In this document: one piece after another, positions 17,539 through 25,934 of the stretch
How the letters are laid out: each line of letters opens with the position of its first letter
Numbering within the stretch: the first letter of the stretch is position 1
Source: Xanthomonas pisi DSM 18956
GTDB lineage: Bacteria; Pseudomonadota; Gammaproteobacteria; Xanthomonadales; Xanthomonadaceae
NCBI RefSeq assembly: GCF_001010415.1
Contig: NZ_JPLE01000022.1
Coordinates: 1-64,000 of the forward strand
DNA length: 64,000 bases
Direction of reading: 5' to 3'
Made by a program: the position numbers and the translations under genes
The notes under the pieces: model-generated
What the model was told of the DNA's origin: nothing
The model's database searches: none
What the model saw: the letters and a program-made list of their open reading frames with translations, nothing else

Positions 17539-18177
17539 ATGAACACCACCTTGCATTATCTGTTCGACCCGTTATGCGGCTGGTGCTATGGCGCAGCGGC
17601 GACCATGTCCGCGCTGGCCGCCGAGCCCGGCATCGCGATCGAACTTCAGCCTTCCGGCTTGTTCGCCGGTACGGGTGCGCGGGCGATGGACGAGCAATTC
17701 GCCAGCTTTGCCTGGGCCAACGATCAACGCATTGCACAGCTGACCGGGCAGCGCTTCACCGAGCGTTATCGCCAGGAGGTTCTCGGCGATCGCCAGCAGT
17801 GCTTCGACAGTGGTGCAGCCACATTGGCGCTGACCGCTGTGTCCCTGGTAGCACCGGCACGGCAACTGAAGACGCTGACGGCCATTCAGCAGGCCCGCTA
17901 CGTGGCTGGAAAGGACGTGACCACCACCGCCGGGCTGGTCAGGCTTCTGGAAGAACTGCACCTTGCGGACGCCGCCACGCGGCTGGCGCAGGCGGATGCA
18001 CAGCTTCTGTCCGCGAATCGAACGCGCATTGAAGGTACGCAAGCGCTGATGCGTGAGTTCGGCGCCCAGGGCGTACCGACGTTCATCGCTGAATCCGGCG
18101 GGAAGCGATGGCTGATAGACGCACATGCCGCCTACACCGATCCAGGTGCATTCAAACGTCAACTTCAGGCCGCTTGA
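17539..18177 (+). CDS. DsbA-family / FrnE-like thioredoxin-fold protein
   Basis: A 212-residue cytosolic protein with a thioredoxin fold interrupted by a helical insert, as in DsbA/FrnE and 2-hydroxychromene-2-carboxylate isomerases. The active-site motif CGWC is at Cys13-Cys16 in YLFDPLCGWCYG, and the cis-Pro loop is GAQGVPTFI near residue 180. There is no signal peptide, so it works in the cytoplasm. The ATG at 17539 is preferred over 17533 because AAGGA is 7 nt upstream. It heads a three-gene operon (DsbA-like, MBL-like, NTF2-like) divergent from the LysR gene. The pattern suggests a redox or aromatic-compound response; the actual substrate is unknown. Confidence 0.87.
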   Translation: MNTTLHYLFDPLCGWCYGAAATMSALAAEPGIAIELQPSGLFAGTGARAMDEQFASFAWANDQRIAQLTGQRFTERYRQEVLGDRQQCFDSGAATLALTAVSLVAPARQLKTLTAIQQARYVAGKDVTTTAGLVRLLEELHLADAATRLAQADAQLLSANRTRIEGTQALMREFGAQGVPTFIAESGGKRWLIDAHAAYTDPGAFKRQLQAA

Positions 18178-18212
18178 ACACAACGCTTCATCTCTCCTCA
18201 CAGGAACGGATC

Positions 18213-19112
18213 ATGACGACACGCAGAGAAGTCATCAAAACCATTGCCGTGGCAGGTATCGCCTGCGCTGTCCCCTCAGTCAACAGCGCCATGGCCGCAC
18301 AGGCGCCCTTGAAACTGCAGCACTTTCCCGCCGGGGAGAACGGGTTTTTCCGTGCCCCGGTCCTGATCTCCGGCAAGCGCGAAGCCGTGCTGGTCGATGG
18401 CGGCTTCACGCTCCCCGATGGCAAGGCGCTGGTTGATGCAATCAAGGCCGGCGGCAAGACGCTGACCACGATTTACGTCAGCCAAAGCGACCCGGACTAT
18501 TACTTCAGCCTGGGCCCGATCAAGGCAGCATTTCCCGATGCGCGCATCATCGCGGCATCTGCCACCGTCGCGGCCATCAAGGCCAGCGTCGAGAAGAAGC
18601 TTGCGACCTGGGGGCCCCAGCTCAAGGACAACGGGCCGCAGACACTTGCAGACATCGTGATGCCGGACGCATTCGACGGCAAAGCGCTCTCGCTGGAAGG
18701 CCAATCCATCGCCATCGTCGATGCAGACGGCCTGGCCAACCGCCGTTACCTCGCGCTCAAATCGCTGGATGCGATCTTCGGTGGCGTGCTGGTGTTCTCT
18801 GGGGTGCATGTATGGACAGCCGACACACCGAGTGCCCAGGGCCGTCTGGCCTGGATCAAGACACTCGATGCGATGGCGGCCCGCAAACCGGCGGTGGTGA
18901 TTCCTGGACATATGGCACCGGGCGCGGCGACCGACGCCTCGGCGATCCGCTACACGCGCGACTACCTGTTGGCATTCGAGGAAGAGCTGGGCAAGGCATC
19001 CGATAGCGCCGCGCTCATCGAGGCCATGACCAAGCGCTATCCGGGAGCCGGCATGGGCACGGCACTGCAGATCGGTGCCAAGGTCGCCAAGGGCGAGATG
19101 AAGTGGGGTTGA
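18213..19112 (+). CDS. Exported MBL-fold-like protein lacking the HxHxDH metal motif
   Basis: A 299-residue protein. The N-terminus TTRREVIKTIAVAGIACAV resembles a twin-arginine or RR-containing signal with cleavage near AMAAQA. The body has the metallo-beta-lactamase order: REAVLVDGGFTLPDG, then TTIYVSQSDPDYYFSLGPI, GGVLVFSGVHVW and AVVIPGHMAPG. In true MBL hydrolases the second block reads HxHxDH, but here it is SQSDPDYY, so most of the binuclear metal site is absent although GH in the last motif is kept. It belongs to the lineage often labelled 'MBL fold metallo-hydrolase' in LysR-linked oxidative operons. The ATG at 18213 has AGGAACG upstream. Catalysis, if any, must differ from standard hydrolases. 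Confidence 0.8.
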   Translation: MTTRREVIKTIAVAGIACAVPSVNSAMAAQAPLKLQHFPAGENGFFRAPVLISGKREAVLVDGGFTLPDGKALVDAIKAGGKTLTTIYVSQSDPDYYFSLGPIKAAFPDARIIAASATVAAIKASVEKKLATWGPQLKDNGPQTLADIVMPDAFDGKALSLEGQSIAIVDADGLANRRYLALKSLDAIFGGVLVFSGVHVWTADTPSAQGRLAWIKTLDAMAARKPAVVIPGHMAPGAATDASAIRYTRDYLLAFEEELGKASDSAALIEAMTKRYPGAGMGTALQIGAKVAKGEMKWG

Positions 19113-19116
19113 TCCG

Positions 19117-19527
19117 ATGAAGACCAATCTGGACATCATCCGGGCAACCTATGAAGGGTCTTCGGAAGACAACGGCAAGCACCTGTCCGCCGCGTTAGCG
19201 CCTGACGCCACCTGGACAGAGGCGGCAGGCTTCCCTTACGCAGGGACCTATACCGGTCCCGCAGACGTCTTCAAGCATGTTTTTCATCGGCTCGCGACCG
19301 AGTGGGTGGGCTACAAGGCCGAGGTCCACACGTACTTGGCCGACAGGGACCATGTCGCAGCGTTTGGGGTGTATTCCGGCACCTACGCCAAGACCGGAAA
19401 GTTCATGCGCGCAACCTTCGCGCATCTGTATCGGCTCAAGGACGGCAAGATCCAGAGCATGGAGCAGTATGTCGATAGCCTGATGGTTCATCACGCGATC
19501 GCGGGGGTCGAAGGACAGCAGGCTTAG
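19117..19527 (+). CDS. NTF2-like / SnoaL-type ketosteroid-isomerase-fold protein
   Basis: A 136-residue single-domain protein with the cone-shaped NTF2 fold: NLDIIRATYEGSSED, APDATWTEAAGFPYAGTYTGP, then the F(R/K)ATFAHLYRLKDGKIQSMEQYVDS ending typical of SnoaL-like proteins. It starts 4 nt after the MBL-like gene, so it belongs to the same operon. Family members isomerise or cyclise small molecules or simply bind ligands. No residue set allows a specific reaction to be named. Confidence 0.82.
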   Translation: MKTNLDIIRATYEGSSEDNGKHLSAALAPDATWTEAAGFPYAGTYTGPADVFKHVFHRLATEWVGYKAEVHTYLADRDHVAAFGVYSGTYAKTGKFMRATFAHLYRLKDGKIQSMEQYVDSLMVHHAIAGVEGQQA

Positions 19528-19559
19528 TGCGCCATCTGCGGGCGTGTTGATGCGGGCAG

Positions 19560-19592
19560 TGGTCCTGACGATGTGTCGCATCGTCAGGACCA
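19560..19592 (+). terminator. Long perfect hairpin after the LysR-linked operon
   Basis: TGGTCCTGACGATG and CATCGTCAGGACCA make a 14-bp perfect stem around TGTCG, 33 nt after the NTF2-like stop. There is no T-run, so termination would be inefficient or bidirectional. It could also act as an RNase barrier. Confidence 0.6.
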
Positions 19593-20056
19593 TGTCCGAA
19601 AGAACAAGGCCGCGCGCAGCTGCGTCCGACGCAGCCAGAACGCATTGGTCAGGTGCTTCTCACCGGGGATGGCGATGCTGTATCGCCGGGGTGCTTACCG
19701 CTGTAGCGGAAATCGATCAGCTACGACAGGACTGCGGCAGTGGTCGCGCCACATTGCGCTCGCGCTGCCAAGCATTGTTTGCTGCAAACAGCGCCGGAAC
19801 ACCGTGCACTCACGCACAGGCGCACCACGCTGCCACTGCCAGCGCAGCCCCCTGCTTGCCTCATGCAACCGATGCGACCGCGAGCGAACGCGACTGCGCG
19901 CCTGCTTGCGCACGGGGCCTCCAGCTAATAGCGATGGTTAGCCCGCGCATTCCGTTATTCTTGAGTTCCCGGCGACGACCGCCCGCACACCGCCTACGCG
20001 CAGTTCTTGCGTACGCACCTAGTGCATGGGTCGTTGCACACACATCAGGAGAGACG
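19593..20056. other. Intergenic region upstream of the GH39 gene
   Basis: There is no supported gene in these 464 bases. It presumably contains the xylosidase promoter. I searched by eye for the xyl-box-like TGGTAGCGCTAACA used by xylan regulons in this genus and found only the poor ATGGTTAGCCCG near 19933, which I do not call. Confidence 0.4.
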
Positions 20057-21616
20057 ATGCGGTTACGCACCTTGCTTGCGATGACACTGGCGTGCAGCAC
20101 CGGGTTGCCGGCACTGGCGCAGGCCGCCGCACCACGGGACATTGCAGTGGATCTTTCTACCGCCGGCAAGCCGGTGGATCGTTTCGCCACGCTGTCGGTC
20201 GGCTCGGATTTTCCGGGCACGCTGATCCGCGCCGATACGCAGGCGCATCTGGTGCCTGCCGTGCAGGAATTGGGATTTCGCTATCTCCGCTTCCACGACG
20301 TCTTCCACGATGCGCTTGGCACCGTCAAGGAAGTGGACGGCAAACTGGTCTACGACTGGACCAAGCTGGACCAGTTGTACGACGCACTGCTGGCCAAGCG
20401 CATCCGTCCGTTCGTCGAGCTGGGCTTTACTCCTGGTGCGATGAAGACCTCCGAGCAGACGCTGTTCTACTGGAAGGGCAACACCTCGCATCCGGATCCG
20501 GCCAAGTGGACGCAGTTGATCGATGCGTATGTGCGGCACATCCGTGACCGCTACGGTGCCGATGAAGTACGGCAGTGGTATTTCGAGGTGTGGAACGAGC
20601 CGAACCTGAAGGACTTCTGGGAAAACGCCGACCAGCAGGCCTATTTCGATCTGTATGCCACTACTGCGCGCACGATCAAGGCGATCGATCCGCAGCTGCG
20701 CGTCGGCGGCCCGTCCACCGCCGGTGCGGACTGGGTGCCGGAGCTGCTGGCCTTCGTTGCCAAGAACACATTGCCGATCGATTTCGTCACCACCCATACC
20801 TATGGTGTGGAGGGCGGTTTTCTCGATGAAGACGGCAAGCAGGACGTCAAACTGTCCGCATCGCCGGATGCCATCGTCGGCGATGTGCGCCGTGTGCGCG
20901 CGCAGATCCAGGCCTCGCCGTTTCCGGAGCTGCCGCTGTATTTCACCGAGTGGAGCAGCAGCTACACGCCGCGCGACTTCGTCCACGACAGCTACATCAG
21001 CGCGCCCTACATCCTGACCAAGCTCAAGCAGGTGCAAGGCCTGGTGCAGGGCATGAGTTACTGGACCTATACCGATCTGTTCGAAGAACCCGGCCCGCCG
21101 CCGACGCCGTTCCATGGCGGTTTCGGGCTGATGAATCGCGAAGGCATCCGCAAGCCGGCGTGGTTTGCCTACCAGTATTTGAATGCGCTGCAGGGCCGCG
21201 AGATTCCGCTGGCCGACGCGCATGCACTTGCGGCGGTGGATGGCAAGCGCATCGCCACGCTGGTGTGGGATTGGCAGCAGCCGGTGCAGGCGGTGAGCAA
21301 TACGCCGTTCTATACCAAGCTGGTCGCCGCCACCGACAGCGCGCCGTTGCATCTGCGCATGACCCAGGTACCTGCGGGCAACTACACCTTGCAGGTGCGC
21401 AAGACCGGCTACCGGCGCAACGACCCGCTGTCGCTGTACATCGACATGGGCCTGCCCAAGGCATTGAACCGGACACAGCTGACCCAGCTGCAGCAGGCCA
21501 CGCGCGATACGCCCGAGCAGGACAAACGCATCCGCGTCGGCGCCGATGGCCTGGTGGAGGTCAATGTGCCGATGCGTAGCAACGATGTGGTGCTGGTGAC
21601 CTTGCAGCCGCGCTGA
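20057..21616 (+). CDS. xynB: Secreted GH39 beta-xylosidase
   Basis: A 519-residue glycoside hydrolase. The signal peptide MRLRTLLAMTLACSTGLPALAQA is followed by a (beta/alpha)8 barrel and a beta-rich C-terminal domain. The GH39 acid/base Glu181 lies in VWNEPNLKDFW and the nucleophile Glu298 in LYFTEWSSSY. RYLRFHDVFHD near the N-terminus and the GMSYWTYTDLFEE motif are also typical. The ATG at 20057 has AGGAGAG upstream and gives the only clean signal peptide; a longer open frame upstream is non-coding. It releases xylose from xylo-oligosaccharides, fitting plant cell-wall use in the periplasm. It stands alone, without other xylan genes in view. Confidence 0.93.
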   Translation: MRLRTLLAMTLACSTGLPALAQAAAPRDIAVDLSTAGKPVDRFATLSVGSDFPGTLIRADTQAHLVPAVQELGFRYLRFHDVFHDALGTVKEVDGKLVYDWTKLDQLYDALLAKRIRPFVELGFTPGAMKTSEQTLFYWKGNTSHPDPAKWTQLIDAYVRHIRDRYGADEVRQWYFEVWNEPNLKDFWENADQQAYFDLYATTARTIKAIDPQLRVGGPSTAGADWVPELLAFVAKNTLPIDFVTTHTYGVEGGFLDEDGKQDVKLSASPDAIVGDVRRVRAQIQASPFPELPLYFTEWSSSYTPRDFVHDSYISAPYILTKLKQVQGLVQGMSYWTYTDLFEEPGPPPTPFHGGFGLMNREGIRKPAWFAYQYLNALQGREIPLADAHALAAVDGKRIATLVWDWQQPVQAVSNTPFYTKLVAATDSAPLHLRMTQVPAGNYTLQVRKTGYRRNDPLSLYIDMGLPKALNRTQLTQLQQATRDTPEQDKRIRVGADGLVEVNVPMRSNDVVLVTLQPR

Positions 21617-21736
21617 GCGATGCGCAATCGAGGCTGTCAGCCACGCCATCGCTGTGGCTGGCAGCGCAGCGATGGATGCTGGCAGTGGCGCCAGTGTGCA
21701 GGCAATCGGTGGCGCGCCATCACGCCAGCGGCGAGG

Positions 21737-22009
21737 TCACTTCAGATAGGTCTTGAGGAGGGCGGCGACATCGTCGACCGCCAGCTCCCTGTCGCCCAGC
21801 ACGTCCGGCGCGGCCACGTGATGCCGCAGGTGCTCGCTGAGCAGCTCGACCATCAGCCCTTGCGCCGCACCACGGAAAGCAGCGACCTGGGTCAACAGCG
21901 CGGTGCAGTCCACGTCCTGCGCCAAGGCTTTCTCCAGCCCTTCCACCTGGCCGCGGATCCTGCGCACGCGCGCCAGCAGCCTGGATTTGTCGTGGTTCAG
22001 ATGTGACAT
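21737..22009 (-). CDS. dmeR: CsoR/RcnR-family metal-responsive repressor (DmeR)
   Basis: A 90-residue all-helical repressor. The full set of RcnR-type nickel/cobalt ligands is present: His3, Cys35 (DVDCTALL), His60 and His64 (SEHLRHHV). RRIRGQVEGLEKAL and FRGAAQGLMVEL are family hallmarks. I chose the ATG at 22009 because it places His3 at the canonical position; an upstream start at 22024 would overlap the operator. It is divergent from dmeF with 65 bp between starts, and two G/C-tract palindromes lie in that gap. Established DmeR/RcnR proteins release DNA when they bind Ni(II) or Co(II); I infer the same here. Confidence 0.92.
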   Translation of the reverse strand: MSHLNHDKSRLLARVRRIRGQVEGLEKALAQDVDCTALLTQVAAFRGAAQGLMVELLSEHLRHHVAAPDVLGDRELAVDDVAALLKTYLK

Positions 22010-22015
22010 TGCGCT

Positions 22016-22032
22016 ATACCCCATGGGGGTAT
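22016..22032. promoter_or_regulatory. DmeR operator 1 candidate
   Basis: ATACCCC-ATG-GGGGTAT is a perfect 7-bp inverted repeat of the C/G-tract type used by RcnR/CsoR-family repressors. It lies 6 nt upstream of the dmeR start. Confidence 0.75.
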
Positions 22033-22037
22033 CTCAG

Positions 22038-22054
22038 ATACCCTACGGGGGTAT
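22038..22054. promoter_or_regulatory. DmeR operator 2 candidate
   Basis: ATACCCT-ACG-GGGGTAT repeats operator 1 with one arm mismatch. The start-to-start distance is 22 bp, two helical turns, so two tetramers could bind the same face. It lies 20 nt before the dmeF start. Confidence 0.72.
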
Positions 22055-22074
22055 CGTAGCCAGAGCTCCCACCG

Positions 22075-23058
22075 ATGTCGATCACGCACACCGCGCCCCA
22101 CTGCGCGCAGTCGCACCGCTTTGCCGGCACCAACCCGTTGGCAGAGCGCAGCACCCGCAAGGCGGTGATCCTGACCGTGGCCATGATGGTGGTGGAAATC
22201 GTCGGCGGCTGGACGCTCAACTCCATGGCCCTGCTCGCCGATGGCTGGCATATGAGCTCGCACGCGCTTGCGCTGGGATTGGCGTTGTTCGCCTACCGCT
22301 TTGCGCGACGCCATGCCGGCGACGTACGTTTTACCTTCGGCACCTGGAAGGTCGAGGTGCTGGGGGGCTATACCAGCGCGATGCTGTTGCTGGGCGTCGC
22401 CGGCCTGATGGCCTTCCAGTCGGTGGAACGACTGTTTTCGCCCAAGCCCATTCACTATCAGGAAGCCACGGTCATTGCGGTCGTCGGCCTGCTGGTGAAT
22501 CTGATCTGTGCGTGGTGGTTGCGCGACTCGCATGGGCATCATCACGGTCATGGTCATGGTCATGGTCATGGTCATGGTCATGGTGAGCATGATCATGCCC
22601 ACCACCACGGTCACGCCGATCTCAATCTGCGCGCGGCGTATCTGCACGTGGTGGCCGATGCCGCCACCTCGGTGCTGGCGATCGTGGCCCTGGTCGCGGG
22701 CATGCATTGGGGCGTGAGGTGGCTGGACCCGATCATGGGAATCGTCGGCGCGGTGCTGGTCACCGTGTGGGCGTGGGGGCTGCTGCGCAGCACCGGCGGC
22801 GTGCTGCTGGATGCGGAGATGGACGCGCCGGTGGTGGCCGAAGTGAAACAGGTCATCGCCGAGCTCCCACATGCGATCGACATCGCCGACCTGCATGTCT
22901 GGCGGGTCGGAAGCGATCGCTACGCCTGTATTGTCAGCCTGCTGACCGCTGCCGACATCGATGCCGATACGGTGCGCAACGCCTTGCAGATCCACGAAGA
23001 ACTGGTGCACATCACCGTCGAGCTGCAGCGCCCTGCGCTGCACGCAGCGCAGGCATAG
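22075..23058 (+). CDS. dmeF: Cation-diffusion-facilitator metal efflux transporter (DmeF)
   Basis: A 327-residue inner-membrane CDF antiporter. Six hydrophobic segments are visible. TM2 carries LLADGWHMSSHALALG and TM5 carries YLHVVADAATSVLAIV, giving the paired D/H metal site. Between TM4 and TM5 a histidine-rich cytoplasmic loop (about residues 152-185) contains HGHHH and a run of Gly-His dipeptides. The C-terminal domain (EMDAPVVAEVKQVIAEL, IADLHVWRVGSDRYACIV) has the ferredoxin-like CDF fold. DmeF of other bacteria exports Co(II) and Ni(II); divergence from dmeR supports that here. The His loop is encoded by a perfect (GGTCAT)6 tract and could vary in length in frame. Confidence 0.93.
   Translation: MSITHTAPHCAQSHRFAGTNPLAERSTRKAVILTVAMMVVEIVGGWTLNSMALLADGWHMSSHALALGLALFAYRFARRHAGDVRFTFGTWKVEVLGGYTSAMLLLGVAGLMAFQSVERLFSPKPIHYQEATVIAVVGLLVNLICAWWLRDSHGHHHGHGHGHGHGHGHGEHDHAHHHGHADLNLRAAYLHVVADAATSVLAIVALVAGMHWGVRWLDPIMGIVGAVLVTVWAWGLLRSTGGVLLDAEMDAPVVAEVKQVIAELPHAIDIADLHVWRVGSDRYACIVSLLTAADIDADTVRNALQIHEELVHITVELQRPALHAAQA
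22546..22581 (+). repeat. In-frame hexanucleotide repeat (GGTCAT)6
   Basis: Six perfect GGTCAT copies encode (Gly-His)6 at residues 158-169 of DmeF. Slippage by whole units would keep the frame and change only the length of the metal-binding loop. Confidence 0.9.
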
Positions 23059-23138
23059 ACACCGCGTGTGCGCTACCGCATGCATGTTGCATGCGGCGCA
23101 GTTGCTGAGGGTATCGCTGCGCCGCCCGGTCTGGGTGC

Positions 23139-23900
23139 TCAGGCCTTCGGCGGCGTGGGGCTGACGTATTTCTCGCGACGGATCTGCGCATTCGTCAGGC
23201 CGGCAGTCTTCAGCGCCTCGACGCAGGTGTCCACCATGTCCGGGTTACCGCACAGGTAGGCGATATCGGTCTGCGCATCGGGCGCGACTTCGGGCAGATG
23301 CTGCTGCACATAACCATGCCGGACATCGGCATGCGGCGCGGCAGGCAGCTCGCGCGACAGGCACGGCACGTAGCGGAACTGCGGATGCGCATCGGCAAAC
23401 GCGCGGAAGTCGTCGCCGTACAACAGCTCGGCCGGTGTGCGTGCGCCCTGCAGCAACAGCACCTGCACGCCGCGGGTGGCGATCGCCTCGGCCAGCAGCG
23501 GCAGCATCGCGCGGTACGGGGTGACGCCGGTGCCGGTGGCGATCAACACATAACGCGGGTTGGCATCGCCCGGCGGCAGGCAGAAACGGCCGTAGGGGCC
23601 GCTTGCCTGCAGCTGGTCGCCGATCTGCAGGCCTTCGAACAAGGCCGTGGCCGAGCCACCGGGCACGAAACTCACCGCGATCTCCACCGCCTCGCCCGGT
23701 CCCAGCGCATGATCGTGAATGGTCGCCAGCGAATAGCTACGCTTGGTCGGGGTGCCATCGGCGCCGTTGAAGTGGATCTGGATGAACTGCCCGGGCTGGA
23801 AATCCAGCGGCTGCCCGTCATCTCGCACGAACTGACAGTGGGCCACGGTGGGCGCAATCATGCGCCGGTCGACAAGCTTGAGGGGGAATTGAACGGGCAC
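23139..23900 (-). CDS. fpr: Ferredoxin/flavodoxin--NADP+ reductase
   Basis: A protein of about 253 residues that moves electrons between NADPH and ferredoxin or flavodoxin. The FAD-binding motif is TKRSYSLATIHD, then EIAVSFVPGGSATALFEGLQIGD; the NADP-binding part has YVLIATGTGVTPYRAML, YLCGNPDMVDTC and a C-terminal REKYVSP. The length is right for bacterial Fpr. The start is uncertain: I use the GTG at 23900, giving VPVQFPLKLVDRRM, because an ATG further out (24011) overlaps the divergent ABC gene and adds non-conserved sequence. The gene is monocistronic. It may serve the flavodoxin encoded near nrdB, but that is only an inference. Confidence 0.88.
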   Translation of the reverse strand: MPVQFPLKLVDRRMIAPTVAHCQFVRDDGQPLDFQPGQFIQIHFNGADGTPTKRSYSLATIHDHALGPGEAVEIAVSFVPGGSATALFEGLQIGDQLQASGPYGRFCLPPGDANPRYVLIATGTGVTPYRAMLPLLAEAIATRGVQVLLLQGARTPAELLYGDDFRAFADAHPQFRYVPCLSRELPAAPHADVRHGYVQQHLPEVAPDAQTDIAYLCGNPDMVDTCVEALKTAGLTNAQIRREKYVSPTPPKA

Positions 23901-24001
23901 GAACGTATTTGGGACAGTCTGTGATCGGGGCGAACCCCCACGGGCTTCTATAATAACGGGCTGCAACTCGCTGCGCCGGCCCCCTGGCGCGAAGGACCAT
24001 C

Positions 24002-24997
24002 TTGAATTCACCCTCTCCCAGTGCGCCCGCCCTGCGCGTGTGCGATCTGCGCAAGACCTACGACAACGGCACCCAGGCGCTCAAGGGCGTCTCGCTGGAT
24101 GTGGCGCCGGGCGATTTCTTCGCCCTGCTCGGCCCCAATGGTGCTGGCAAATCCACCCTGATCGGCATCATCAGCTCGCTGGTGAACCTCTCCGGCGGGC
24201 AGGTGGAGGTGTTCGGCACCGATCTGGTCGCCCATCGCAGCGAAGCGATGCGACTGATCGGCCTGGTGCCGCAGGAAATCAACTTCAACCTGTTCGAAAA
24301 GCCCTTCGACATCCTGGTCAACTACGCCGGTTTCTACGGCATGCCGCGCAGCGAGGCCGAGGCGCTGGCCGAAGTGGAACTGCGCCGCGCGCATCTGTGG
24401 GAAAAGGCCCAGGTGATGAGCCGCACGCTGTCCGGCGGCATGAAGCGGCGGTTGATGATCGCCCGCGCCATGATGACCCAGCCGCGCCTGCTGATCCTGG
24501 ACGAGCCCCCCGCCGGCGTGGACATCGAGATCCGCCGCGACATGTGGCGCGTGCTCAAGGACATCAACGCCGCCGGCACCACCATCATCCTGACCACGCA
24601 TTACCTGGAAGAAGCCGAGCACCTGTGCCGCAACCTGGCCATCATCAACCACGGCCAGATCGTCACCCAGGGGCCGATGCGCGAATTGCTGGCCAAGCTC
24701 GACGTGGAAGGTTTCCTGTTCGACATCGACGGTGACCTGCCCGCCCAGCTGCCGGCGATCGAAGGCACCACGCTGACCGCCATCGACGGCCACACGCTGG
24801 ATCTGGACATGCCGCGCGCGATGGACCTCAACCGCGTGTTCGCCGCGCTGGGCGATGCCGGCATCCGGGTGCGCTCGATGCGCACCAAGAGCAACCGGCT
24901 GGAAGAATTGTTCGTTCGTCTGACCGGGCCCGGCGAAACCCTCGCCGACCCGGCCCCTGCTGCAGCGGCGCCCGTGCGCCCGGCGGGTCACCCATGA
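24002..24997 (+). CDS. yadG: ABC transporter ATP-binding protein (YadG-like)
   Basis: A 331-residue ATPase. Walker A is LLGPNGAGKSTLIGI, the signature is TLSGGMKRRLMIARAM, Walker B is LLILDEPPAGVDIEIRR (Pro where most have Thr), and the H-loop is TTHYLEEAEHLC. The C-terminal extension (about residue 220 onward) matches the YadG subgroup. It starts at TTG 24002, with AAGGA 8 nt upstream; no ATG is suitably placed. It overlaps the permease gene by 4 nt (ATGA). YadGH homologues are exporters of unknown substrate. Confidence 0.92.
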   Translation: MNSPSPSAPALRVCDLRKTYDNGTQALKGVSLDVAPGDFFALLGPNGAGKSTLIGIISSLVNLSGGQVEVFGTDLVAHRSEAMRLIGLVPQEINFNLFEKPFDILVNYAGFYGMPRSEAEALAEVELRRAHLWEKAQVMSRTLSGGMKRRLMIARAMMTQPRLLILDEPPAGVDIEIRRDMWRVLKDINAAGTTIILTTHYLEEAEHLCRNLAIINHGQIVTQGPMRELLAKLDVEGFLFDIDGDLPAQLPAIEGTTLTAIDGHTLDLDMPRAMDLNRVFAALGDAGIRVRSMRTKSNRLEELFVRLTGPGETLADPAPAAAAPVRPAGHP

Positions 24998-25806
24998 GTC
25001 CTTCGGAGCCGTCGATGTCCGTCACCCCCGCCACACCCCGCCAGCGCAACTGGATTGCGCTGGGCACCATCGTGCGCCGCGAAGTGCAGCGCATCCTGCG
25101 CATCTGGGGCCAGACCCTGGTGCCGCCGGCCATCACCATGACGCTGTACTTCTTGATCTTCGGCGGGCTGATCGGCTCGCGCGTGGGCGACATGGGCGGC
25201 TACTCGTACATGCAGTTCATCGTGCCGGGCCTGGTGATGATGAGCGTGATCCAGAACAGTTACGGCAACATCTCCTCCAGCTTCTTCGGCGCCAAGTTCG
25301 GCCGGCATGTGGAAGAGCTGCTGGTCAGCCCGATGCCCAACTGGGTGATCCTGTGGGGCTACGTCTCCGGCGCGGTGCTGCGCGGGGTGATGGTCGGCGC
25401 GTTGGTGCTGATCATCGCGATGTTCTTCACCCCGGTACGCATCCCGCATCCGCTGGTCACCCTGACCACCGTGCTGCTGGGCGCAACCATCTTTTCGCTG
25501 GCCGGCTTCGTCAACGCGGTGTACGCCAAGAAGTTCGACGACGTGGCGATCGTGCCGACCTTCATCCTGACCCCGCTGACCTACCTGGGCGGCGTGTTCT
25601 ATTCGGTGAAATTGCTGCCGCCGTGGGCCGAAGCGGCCACCCATGCCAACCCGATCTTCTACATGGTCAACGCGTTCCGCTACGGCCTGCTCGGCAGCTC
25701 GGACGTGCCGATCTGGGTGGCCTATGCGCTGATGCTGGGCTTTGTCGCCGTGCTCAGCGCGCTGGCGCTGTGGCTGCTGCGGCGCGGTGTCGGGCTGCGT
25801 AGCTGA
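24994..25806 (+). CDS. yadH: ABC-2 type transporter permease (YadH-like)
   Basis: A 270-residue inner-membrane permease with six hydrophobic segments (TLVPPAITMTLYFLIFGGL, FIVPGLVMMSVIQNSY, ALVLIIAMFF, TTVLLGATIFSLAGFV, TFILTPLTYLGGVFYSV and ALMLGFVAVLSALALWLL). The ABC-2 motif GRHVEELLVSPMPNWVILWGYVSGAV couples to the ATPase. The start is at 24994, within the ATGA overlap; an in-frame ATG at 25015 is an alternative. It forms one exporter with the preceding ATPase. The substrate is unknown. Confidence 0.92.
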   Translation: MSPSEPSMSVTPATPRQRNWIALGTIVRREVQRILRIWGQTLVPPAITMTLYFLIFGGLIGSRVGDMGGYSYMQFIVPGLVMMSVIQNSYGNISSSFFGAKFGRHVEELLVSPMPNWVILWGYVSGAVLRGVMVGALVLIIAMFFTPVRIPHPLVTLTTVLLGATIFSLAGFVNAVYAKKFDDVAIVPTFILTPLTYLGGVFYSVKLLPPWAEAATHANPIFYMVNAFRYGLLGSSDVPIWVAYALMLGFVAVLSALALWLLRRGVGLRS

Positions 25807-25877
25807 CGCCGGGCGCGGATTTCATTGGGAACGCCGGTGGCTGGCGGACGCGCTGACCCCCATCCGCCCTTCGGGCA

Positions 25878-25901
25878 CCTTCCCCCGCCTGCGGGGGAAG
25901 G
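25878..25901. repeat. Dispersed hairpin repeat between yadH and panE-like gene
   Basis: CCTTCCCCCGC and GCGGGGGAAGG pair over 11 bp around CT, preceded by CATCCGCCCTTCGGGCA. It is the same repeat family as 26941-26964 and could attenuate read-through from yadGH. Confidence 0.7.
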
Positions 25902-25934
25902 GCAAGACCAGATTGACTGAGGACAGATCACTTC

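Noticed and set aside
19560-19592. Terminal inverted repeat of an insertion sequence
   Set aside because: No transposase or second end is visible; it behaves as a simple hairpin.
19544-20056. Extension of the xylosidase frame 171 codons upstream
   Set aside because: The extension is Arg/Ala/His-rich, and a proper signal peptide with an RBS begins at 20057.
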